DNA of 11,478 nt, taken from Candidatus Bathyarchaeota archaeon (GTDB taxonomy: Archaea > Thermoproteota > Bathyarchaeia > Bathyarchaeales > Bathyarchaeaceae). The stretch lies in contig DAOVDC010000011.1 of NCBI GenBank assembly GCA_030669695.1, positions 1-11,478 of the forward strand. The letters are read 5' to 3'. The translations under genes were made by a program, and so were the position numbers. The notes below the pieces were generated by a model. It was not told where the DNA came from. It worked only from the letters and a program-made list of their open reading frames with translations, and made no database searches. Shown in pieces: positions 5,940 to 11,478 of the stretch (the first letter of the stretch is position 1; each line of letters opens with the position of its first letter).

Positions 5940-8048
5940 TTACCCTTTGACCAATAGTTCTTTGGTATCAAACGTTTTCCTAATCTTGTACTCGCTTTGT
6001 TTTCCATCATTCCATTGGCTAACTGGTCTTAAGTATCCGACAACCCTTGAATATACTTCACATTTTTCACCGCAACGAGGACAAGTAAAATGTTCACCAG
6101 AGATATAACCGTGAATTGGACAAACGCTGAATGTAGGAGTAATTGTATAATAAGGCAGTTGACTTTTTTCAGCGACTCTCCTTGTTAAAACGGAAATGCT
6201 TTCCCAAGATGAATTAGATTCTCCAAGATAAATATGGAAAACGGTTCCTCCTGTGTAACGGGTTTGAAGTTTATTTTGGTGCTTTAACGCTTCAAAAAGG
6301 TTAAGTGTATTGTCGACTGGTAATTGCGATGAATTTGTATAGAAAGGTTCAATTCCGTCATTTTTTATATAATCTTCATTAGCAACAATTATGTCTGGAT
6401 ACTTTCTCTTATCTATCCTCGCAAGTCTATAAGATGCACCCTCTGCTGGAGTTGCTTCGAGATTGTAGATATTTCCAGTTTCCTCTTGATATTCGGAAAG
6501 TTCATTTTTCATAAACTCTAAAATTTTAGTTGCAAACTTTAATCCTTCTTCTGAAACAATGTTATAACCAAAGAGGTTCAAAAGTGCTTCATTTATTCCA
6601 ATTAGTCCGATTGTGGAAAAGTGGTTTTTCCAATAGTTACCAAACCTTTGTTTTATAGAACGCAAATAAAACTTTGAATAGGGGTACAGTCCATGTTCTG
6701 TAAAATTCTCAACAAGTTCTCTTTTGATTTCTAAACTTTCCTTAGCAATATTCATTAAAGCACTCAACTCTTCAAAAAATTCGTCTTCATCTTTTTTAAG
6801 GTGCCCTATTCTAGGAAGGTTTATCGTGACAACTCCAATTGAGCCTGTCAGAGGGTTGGCACCGAAGAATCCTCCGCCTCTCTTTCGCAATTCTCTGTTA
6901 TCTATTCTTAATCGACAACACATGCTTCTTACATCTTCAGGCTTCATATCACTGTTTATAAAATTAGAAAAGTATGGAGTACCATATTTTGCTACTAATT
7001 CAAACAGTTCTTGAAATTCCCAATTGAAGTTTTCAGTTACGTTATACGTGACTATTGGAAAAGTGAAAACTCCGCCTTTCTTGTCACCATGAAACATTAC
7101 TTCAATATAAGCTCTATTTAACATGTCCATTTCTGTAACAAAATCACCATAAGGCTTATCTAACATATGCCCATCGACAATAACACCGTCATTTTCCATA
7201 AATTTTGGCACTGACAAATCCATTGTGATATTTGTAAAAGGTGTTTGAAAACCTACACGGGTCGGTACATTCATATTAAATAAAAATTCTTGTAGTGCTT
7301 GTACAACTTCCTTATAGTTCAACTTGTCATAATAGATAAACGGAGCCAGATAAGTATCAAAATTGCTGAACGCTTGAGCACCAGCTGCTTCACCTTGTAA
7401 TGTAAAGAAGAAGTTGACAATTTGCCCCAATATTGTCCTAAAATGCTTCGCAGGTTTGCTCTCAATCTTTTGGGACACACCACAAAAGCCAGAAACTAGT
7501 AGGTCTCTTAGATCCCATCCTACGCAATATGGTCCCAAGACAGCAAGATCGTGTATGTGAAAAGCTCCAGACAGATGTTTTTCCCTAATGATGGGTGAAT
7601 ACATTCTGGTTAACCAATAGTGAGATACAAGTCGTGAAGAAAGATGATTATTCAATCCTTGAAGAGAAAAATTCATATTAGCGTTTTCACGGATTCGCCA
7701 ATCTGTACCGTTTAGATAACTATCTACCATATCATCAGAGTTTAAAAGAAATGCTAGTTCTCTCATCACTGCATGCTGTTGTCTGTATAGAATGTAAGCC
7801 TTAGAAACTTCTACAAATTTGTTTTTAATCAAAGTCTCTTCTACAGTATCCTGTATCTCTTCTACTGTTGGAACACCTTCTTTGCCAAATTTCTTTTCTA
7901 TGACCGCAACGACTTGATTACTCATTTCTTTAGATTGATTTACATTTCTTCTATCGACCGCTTGAAATGCCTTTTTAACAGCGTTAGTTATTCTATCCTG
8001 GTCAAATTCTGCTAATCTCCCATCTCTTTTCCTAACAAATAATGTCAT
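5940..8048 (-). CDS. nrdD: anaerobic ribonucleoside-triphosphate reductase (class III)
   Basis: This 702-residue glycyl-radical enzyme reduces ribonucleotides to deoxyribonucleotides for DNA synthesis without oxygen. Residues 1-95 are the ATP-cone regulatory domain (VRKRDG at 5-10, FDQDRI at 15-20). The catalytic barrel carries HLSGAFHIHDL (158-168), C175 in GPYCVGWDL, GAQAFSNFDTYLAPF (223-237), YGTPYFSNF (355-363), C378 in MCCRLR, TGSIGVVTINLPR (401-413) and the ATPAEG loop (532-537). C643, C656, C659 and C663 form the zinc site. The radical loop is SRVVGYLRP with the radical glycine at G671, followed by WNDGKQSE. All key residues are present. The ATG at 8048 has GTGACC a few bases upstream. 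No activase gene (nrdG) lies in this window. The gene is more A/T-rich than its paralogue upstream. Confidence 0.97.
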   Translation of the reverse strand: MTLFVRKRDGRLAEFDQDRITNAVKKAFQAVDRRNVNQSKEMSNQVVAVIEKKFGKEGVPTVEEIQDTVEETLIKNKFVEVSKAYILYRQQHAVMRELAFLLNSDDMVDSYLNGTDWRIRENANMNFSLQGLNNHLSSRLVSHYWLTRMYSPIIREKHLSGAFHIHDLAVLGPYCVGWDLRDLLVSGFCGVSQKIESKPAKHFRTILGQIVNFFFTLQGEAAGAQAFSNFDTYLAPFIYYDKLNYKEVVQALQEFLFNMNVPTRVGFQTPFTNITMDLSVPKFMENDGVIVDGHMLDKPYGDFVTEMDMLNRAYIEVMFHGDKKGGVFTFPIVTYNVTENFNWEFQELFELVAKYGTPYFSNFINSDMKPEDVRSMCCRLRIDNRELRKRGGGFFGANPLTGSIGVVTINLPRIGHLKKDEDEFFEELSALMNIAKESLEIKRELVENFTEHGLYPYSKFYLRSIKQRFGNYWKNHFSTIGLIGINEALLNLFGYNIVSEEGLKFATKILEFMKNELSEYQEETGNIYNLEATPAEGASYRLARIDKRKYPDIIVANEDYIKNDGIEPFYTNSSQLPVDNTLNLFEALKHQNKLQTRYTGGTVFHIYLGESNSSWESISVLTRRVAEKSQLPYYTITPTFSVCPIHGYISGEHFTCPRCGEKCEVYSRVVGYLRPVSQWNDGKQSEYKIRKTFDTKELLVKG

Positions 8049-8080
8049 TTCAGGTCACGTTCCCAGTTTTTCTCAACTCA

Positions 8081-8102
8081 TGTTTATTACCATTCTTTAA
8101 GC
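8081..8102 (-). promoter_or_regulatory. proximal TATA candidates of nrdD
   Basis: On the minus strand, GCTTAAAGAA (8102-8093) and GGTAATAAAC (8090-8081) are TATA-like and would place the transcription start 10-25 bases before the ATG at 8048. If these are used, the two inverted repeats described next lie directly upstream, where an activator or competitor of the basal factors would bind. Confidence 0.35.
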
Positions 8103-8106
8103 ATAG

Positions 8107-8132
8107 CACATCTGGGGCACCCACTAGATGTG
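8107..8132 (-). promoter_or_regulatory. inverted repeat 1 upstream of nrdD
   Basis: CACATCT and AGATGTG (8107-8113 and 8126-8132) form a perfect seven-base inverted repeat around a 12-base centre that itself contains GGG-GCA-CCC. It starts about 60 bases upstream of nrdD, next to the proximal TATA candidates. It could be a protein-binding operator or, if transcription starts further upstream, a leader hairpin. Confidence 0.5.
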
Positions 8133-8136
8133 TAAA

Positions 8137-8176
8137 CCACGATTCTATCGGCTCGTGGCACACGCTCGAGAGAGCC
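8137..8176 (-). promoter_or_regulatory. inverted repeat 2 with a competing stem upstream of nrdD
   Basis: CCACGA and TCGTGG (8137-8142 and 8153-8158) form a six-base inverted repeat with a ten-base loop. GGCTC (8150-8154) can instead pair with GAGCC (8172-8176), and the two pairings share bases, so they exclude one another. CTCGAG (8165-8170) is a further palindrome inside. The element follows inverted repeat 1 with only four bases between. Function is unknown. Confidence 0.4.
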
Positions 8177-8180
8177 AACG

Positions 8181-8193
8181 GAATATTTTAAAG
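8181..8193 (-). promoter_or_regulatory. distal TATA candidate of nrdD
   Basis: On the minus strand CTTTAAAATATTC is the best TATA match in the gap. It would start transcription near 8155-8160, giving a leader of about 110 bases that begins within inverted repeat 2 and carries inverted repeat 1 as RNA hairpins. The remaining 8194-8289 is A/T-rich spacer after the paralogue's stop, with no gene seen. Confidence 0.35.
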
Positions 8194-8289
8194 AACCCAT
8201 GAGAACCCCTCGTAACGCAAGGATGACATAAATGGAAGATAATTCTATTTTAAATTTTTAGAGAAGTTGTATAAAATTTTGTACGAAAC

Positions 8290-10599
8290 TTAGGTTGAAA
8301 TTAACACATACGCTACTCGGTTGTTTAGAGCTGAAATCTGGGCTTGATTCGAAAAAGGTGCTGGTAAATGCTTTGCTGAGACACGGCTGAAGCAAATAAG
8401 CATATTAACTGATCCGCATGACGGACATTTCGGCGGTATCCCATAAAAGGTTTTTTGGCAGTTAGCGCAATAAGCGAGGTTTCTGTTGTAAGCGTAAAGT
8501 CCAACTTTGTATTTCTTCACAATTTCTTTTGTGGTTGACAAGAGTTCATCTGGGTCTTGTTTGGAATCAGCGAGTTGTATGATTGCGAGGTGGCTTCCTG
8601 GAGTTAGTTCGTGGAACTCTTCTTCAATGTGTAATCGACCCCTCCAAGAAACTTTGTTTGTTAAAGGCACGGCAACCATGTCTGTGTAAAAAGGTTGTTC
8701 TCTGGCGCCCTGAACGTGAACCTTTGCCCAGCCGCAATGTTCCACGTCCAGTTCCGCCAGCCTCTTCGCCGTGTTAGTGCTGGGCACCATAGAGAGGGCT
8801 ACACGAGTTTCAGGCTTCTTCGCGTAACTTTGAACAGTTTTAGAAAGGTGTTCTACTGTTTCTTTGGCAAAATCTATGGCTTCATTATCCTCGTTTATAG
8901 CTTTCCCGAGAAATGACTCTACTGTTTCGTTTAGTCCGACAAAACTGACGAGGCGAGTAGCGTTTTCAAGCCTGAAATAGTGGTTGCCATTGGCTTTCTG
9001 TGTAAGGAATGGAAGCAGTCCTTCTCTTGCGCGTTGCCTGAGTGTTCGATACTTTATTTCTAACGCACGCCACGCCATCTCTAGTCGTTCATCTAAAAGC
9101 TTAAAGAACACGGGTTGACTTCCTTCGGCATCGTATGAAGCTCTTGGCAAATTTAGTATAACGCTGTCGATGCTTCCCGTTTGCAGCGTGTCGAGTTCCC
9201 AGTCTTCTTTCCAATCGGCGGCAAATCTACATCCCGTCGCGGTGTAAGAGGTATGCTTTTGTTTCTTGGAGCATAAGTTTGCGAAGTATGGAATACCTCT
9301 CTTGGCTGCAAGTTGATGGGATTGAAAGAGAACACTCTCGCATTCTTTGTTTCTCAGCACTTCTGGTCGTATTTTTACGATTAAACTTGGGTTAAAGACT
9401 GGTTTGTGCTTGTTGTCTTCAAACATCACCTCGAGAAGAAGAGAGGCAATGAGGCGACTTTCTTCAACGAAATCCCCGTAGCGGTCAGCCTTCTTCCCGC
9501 TGGGTCCGATGGTTTTCTTTTTTTCCAAGAAGCTGGGAACAACAAGTTCTAAACCTAGCGATGCTTCTATAGGAAAACCTTCGTTTGACAAGGATTGATT
9601 AAGGTTGAAGACGAAGGTGCGTAGGGATTTCCGAATTCTTTCTTCTGAAAGACTTTGGGCGAATGGTGCCAGGAAAACGTTGAAGTAATCGAATGCTTGT
9701 TCTCCTGAAGTTTCTGTTGAGGCGGTTTTGAGGACGTTGGATGCTGTTGAAAGCGCGGATTCGAGGCTTTTTGGAGGAAGGGATGATAGTCCCATGGGCC
9801 TCGTTCTTCCAAGATTTAGTCCGTGTTGAAGGAAGAAACGTAGGTCATGTATGAACTCGTTTGGTTTTAGAATCCAGTAGCCGAGGTTGTTGAGGTGGAG
9901 TCTTCCGGAGAGGTGGGCGTCGGCGATATCTCTGGGAAGCACGTTGAGCAGAGTGTACTCTTCAAGTACTGCGTCGCCTGCTGCCTTGTGAACAGCTTCA
10001 ACGCCCAGAGATGTGGTGCCTTTTGACTGTATTAGTTGGGTGACATCGTAGACTGGAAGCCCTAAACGCGTGAGTTTGTGTCGATATTCTTCAAGGTCTT
10101 TTTCCACTAGGACCGCGTTGACGAACTCTCGGATAAGCGGGGCTGTGAGGTATTTTGTCTTGAATTCTGATAGGCGCCCTTCGGTTTCTCGTGCAATCTT
10201 TTGTGCCAAGTCTATAGGAACGTTTGCTTCGCGGGCGAGAGAGTCAATGATTTTGTTTCTATCGAATTCTTCCATCGCCAAACGTGAGGAGCGGACGAGC
10301 ATCTTCTTTCTTTTGAAGAAGTGTTTCTCGATGTGTTCGGTCATGTCAATGATTGTGCGTCCGAGGTCGGTTAGGCGGTATTTTTTTGCTTCTGCGTCGG
10401 GTTCGATGAGGTCTGCTTTTAAAAGGTATTTGAGGTGGTATGCGAATCGTCCTGCGTCTCTTGTGGGGTTAAGGCGTAGGATTTTCATGATTTCGGTGTA
10501 GGAGAGTGGGCCTCTGTTTAAGAGAAGGTTTAGTACTTTTAGTCTCGTTGATGATGAGACTGCTTTGAGTACTTTTAGTCCTGATCGTCTGCGGGGCAA
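8290..10599 (-). CDS. winged-helix/ATP-cone/NrdD-like pseudoenzyme, putative regulator
   Basis: The protein has 769 residues counted from the TTG at 10599, where GGAGG (10612-10608) stands eight bases upstream. A TTG at 10614 would add five. Residues about 8-90 form an ArsR-like winged helix (SSSTRLKVLNLLL, LSYTEIMKILRL, FAYHLKYLLKADLI, wing, RLTDLGR). Residues about 100-190 resemble an ATP-cone (VRSSRLAMEEFDRNKI) but lack its KRDG. The rest follows NrdD: HLSGRLHLNNL, GEQAFDYFNVFLAPF, YGDFVEES, GIPYFANL, TGCR with C456, TGSIDSVILNLPR, and a zinc ribbon C711/C714/C725/C728. The radical loop aligns without gaps to NrdD but reads SRVSAKHLP, with Ala742 at the radical glycine position. The first active-site Cys is replaced (about E248) and the ATPAEG loop is lost. 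It cannot be a glycyl-radical reductase. A DNA-binding nucleotide sensor acting on the adjacent nrdD is my inference. Confidence 0.9.
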   Translation of the reverse strand: MPRRRSGLKVLKAVSSSTRLKVLNLLLNRGPLSYTEIMKILRLNPTRDAGRFAYHLKYLLKADLIEPDAEAKKYRLTDLGRTIIDMTEHIEKHFFKRKKMLVRSSRLAMEEFDRNKIIDSLAREANVPIDLAQKIARETEGRLSEFKTKYLTAPLIREFVNAVLVEKDLEEYRHKLTRLGLPVYDVTQLIQSKGTTSLGVEAVHKAAGDAVLEEYTLLNVLPRDIADAHLSGRLHLNNLGYWILKPNEFIHDLRFFLQHGLNLGRTRPMGLSSLPPKSLESALSTASNVLKTASTETSGEQAFDYFNVFLAPFAQSLSEERIRKSLRTFVFNLNQSLSNEGFPIEASLGLELVVPSFLEKKKTIGPSGKKADRYGDFVEESRLIASLLLEVMFEDNKHKPVFNPSLIVKIRPEVLRNKECESVLFQSHQLAAKRGIPYFANLCSKKQKHTSYTATGCRFAADWKEDWELDTLQTGSIDSVILNLPRASYDAEGSQPVFFKLLDERLEMAWRALEIKYRTLRQRAREGLLPFLTQKANGNHYFRLENATRLVSFVGLNETVESFLGKAINEDNEAIDFAKETVEHLSKTVQSYAKKPETRVALSMVPSTNTAKRLAELDVEHCGWAKVHVQGAREQPFYTDMVAVPLTNKVSWRGRLHIEEEFHELTPGSHLAIIQLADSKQDPDELLSTTKEIVKKYKVGLYAYNRNLAYCANCQKTFYGIPPKCPSCGSVNMLICFSRVSAKHLPAPFSNQAQISALNNRVAYVLIST

Positions 10600-10607
10600 A
10601 ACACTGG

Positions 10608-10645
10608 CCTCCAATGGGGCTACTAGTGTTGTCTTAGTTTAAAAA
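10608..10645 (-). promoter_or_regulatory. promoter and ribosome site of the NrdD-like regulator gene
   Basis: On the minus strand TTTTAAACT (10645-10636) is a TATA candidate predicting a start near 10612-10618. GGAGG (10612-10608) then precedes the TTG at 10599 by eight bases. The very short leader would leave the other TTG at 10614 essentially leaderless. Confidence 0.45.
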
Positions 10646-10687
10646 ATTGTAGTAGGCTTGGCTTTGTGTGTGCGTGTGATGGGGCTA
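10614..10687. repeat. nine-base direct repeat ATGGGGCTA flanking the regulator's TATA box
   Basis: ATGGGGCTA occurs at 10614-10622 and 10679-10687, 65 bases apart, on both sides of the TATA candidate of the NrdD-like regulator. A related TGGGGCA lies inside inverted repeat 1 upstream of nrdD (8113-8119). It may be a regulator site or coincidence, and similar short strings also occur elsewhere in the window. Confidence 0.3.
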
Positions 10688-10749
10688 GGTATAGAAGAGA
10701 TTGACTTCACTTTCACAAAGTATGCATGAAATGAAACATTCTCAGATAG

Positions 10750-10771
10750 TTCAAATGATTTGTTATTTGAA
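10750..10771. repeat. inverted repeat TTCAAAT-N8-ATTTGAA
   Basis: This is a perfect seven-base inverted repeat with an eight-base centre, in the 10600-10869 gap between the regulator's start and the end of the surface-protein gene. A GGTTTAACC palindrome and a T-run (10797-10801) follow. No gene is supported in this gap. Confidence 0.45.
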
Positions 10772-10869
10772 ACTAGTTATGTAAACAGGTTTAACCTTTT
10801 TATGAAGAAGAGGCAAAGAAGAGTGGTAGAGCTAAAAGAAATCCTCTTGGAGATACGTAACTTTCGTTC

Positions 10870-11478
10870 TCATTCTGGAGCCAGGTAGATGATTTTTAGT
10901 TTAATCATTACAGCTACTATAGCGACCGCTATTATTGGAATTACAATTAGGAGTATGGTTGTTAGGGGCAAACCGCCTATACTACCATCTCCTGGAGCGG
11001 CTTCAGGGGTTACGATCATTTCTCTTTGGCTTTCTCCGTTGATGTATCCATTCTTTGTTGCGGTTGCTTTGATGTTGATATTAAGTTGTGTAGTTGTTTG
11101 CGGCGCTGTGAAAGTAAATGCGGCGTTGCCGTTTGAATCGGTGACTTGGCTGGTTACAGAGAAGTCTCCACCACCATCTGACAATATTGTAACCTCTGCG
11201 TCTGCAACAGGGTTTGCATTATATGTTACGCCAACAGTTATGGTTGATGAAGTTCTTGAATCAACTGTGACGGGATTAGCAGTAATTTGAACATTGAGTG
11301 TTCCAGGGTTTACGGTTATTTCTACTTGATCTTCACCATCGGCATAACCAGTCTTTGTAGCTGTTGCAGTGATCGTTGCGTTGAGTTGTGTGAAGACTTG
11401 TGGAGCTGTGAAAACGACTGTGATGTTGCCGTTCGAATCGGTGATTCCGGTTTCTGCGGAGAGGTTTCCGCCACTATC
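10870..11478 (-). CDS. C-terminal part of an Ig-like repeat surface protein with membrane anchor (partial)
   Basis: The frame is open from the right window edge to the stop at 10870-10872, giving 202 residues with the N-terminus missing. Two copies of an Ig-like (bacterial-type beta-sandwich) repeat are visible, with matching landmarks TDSNGN, FTAPQ, TQLN, ATATK-GY, GE-Q and V-P. Between the copies runs VDSRTSSTITVGVTYNANPV, typical of invasin/Big-like domains. After a PGDGSIGG linker comes one hydrophobic segment of about 25 residues (PLTTILLIVIPIIAVAIVAV) and a short basic tail (MIKLKIIYLAPE). This is the arrangement of an archaeal cell-surface protein anchored at its C-terminus with the repeats outside. 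The ligand and total length are unknown. Confidence 0.9.
   Translation of the reverse strand, partial: DSGGNLSAETGITDSNGNITVVFTAPQVFTQLNATITATATKTGYADGEDQVEITVNPGTLNVQITANPVTVDSRTSSTITVGVTYNANPVADAEVTILSDGGGDFSVTSQVTDSNGNAAFTFTAPQTTTQLNINIKATATKNGYINGESQREMIVTPEAAPGDGSIGGLPLTTILLIVIPIIAVAIVAVMIKLKIIYLAPE
11005..11478 (-). repeat. tandem repeat with exact 300-base (100-codon) period
   Basis: Copy 1 spans 11179-11478 and copy 2 about 11005-11178. The serine codon of TDSNGN lies at 11434-11436 and 11134-11136, the first Asp at 11476-11478 and 11176-11178, and the Pro of V-(N/T)-P at 11305-11307 and 11005-11007, all exactly 300 bases apart. Blocks such as GTTGCCGTT(C/T)GAATCGGTGA are nearly identical at DNA level. 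More copies probably continue past the window edge. Confidence 0.85.

Noticed and set aside
8049..8289. cobalamin-type riboswitch upstream of nrdD
   Set aside because: The gap is short and holds only small inverted repeats, with no recognisable conserved riboswitch core.
8290..8420. frameshift at the end of the NrdD-like gene as the cause of the lost glycine
   Set aside because: The last part aligns without gaps to NrdD past the radical loop (shared SRV, Pro, Asn, Ser and Arg positions), so the frame is intact.
10802..10888. 28-residue basic small ORF on + (ATG 10802)
   Set aside because: It has no ribosome site, overlaps the end of the surface-protein gene, and has no recognisable features.
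10889..11290. 133-residue hydrophobic open frame on + opposite the surface protein
   Set aside because: It mirrors the Thr/Val-rich repeats and the membrane anchor of the minus-strand gene. The minus frame shows true repeated domain landmarks.

Overview
The window looks like chromosomal DNA of an anaerobic archaeon. It encodes the archaeal translation factor aIF1A, the archaeal form of the nascent-chain factor NAC (NAC plus UBA domain), the two-subunit aspartate carbamoyltransferase PyrB/PyrI, and an oxygen-sensitive class III ribonucleotide reductase. Upstream regions carry archaeal-type TATA boxes, and many genes start with TTG behind short GGAGG/GGTG ribosome sites. A Bathyarchaeia-like or other TACK lineage is my guess from overall character, not something the sequence proves.

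Layout. Positions 1-3635 run on the + strand: an open frame entering from the left edge, a PUA-domain RNA-binding protein paired with NAC, a GNAT acetyltransferase, aIF1A, an MGMT-like protein whose catalytic cysteine position is tyrosine (PYWR instead of PCHR), and a 276-residue protein I do not recognise. A convergent cysteine-rich zinc-ribbon gene follows (3731-3967, -). Next is a 418-base stretch without a gene (3968-4385) that holds a tRNA-like degenerate fragment and a strong CCCCCTA/TAGGGGG hairpin. pyrI (-) and pyrB (+) are then transcribed divergently from a short shared promoter region, where a co-directional pair would be expected.

Positions 5940-10599 (-) hold the most interesting locus. 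An intact anaerobic ribonucleoside-triphosphate reductase gene (nrdD) is preceded on the same strand by a paralogue. The paralogue has an N-terminal winged-helix DNA-binding domain, a degenerate ATP-cone, and a full-length NrdD-like body. An ungapped alignment of the glycyl-radical loop shows the radical glycine replaced by alanine, and the first active-site cysteine is also missing. It looks like a pseudoenzyme turned regulator. The 241-base gap between the two genes holds two inverted repeats next to the nrdD promoter candidates, so a simple model is that the dead paralogue senses nucleotides and controls nrdD, by analogy with bacterial NrdR (winged function plus ATP-cone) but of different origin. 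This is inference.

The right edge (10870-11478, -) is the C-terminal part of a membrane-anchored surface protein built from Ig-like repeats with an exact 300-base period. No CRISPR array, insertion sequence, complete tRNA or rRNA was seen.
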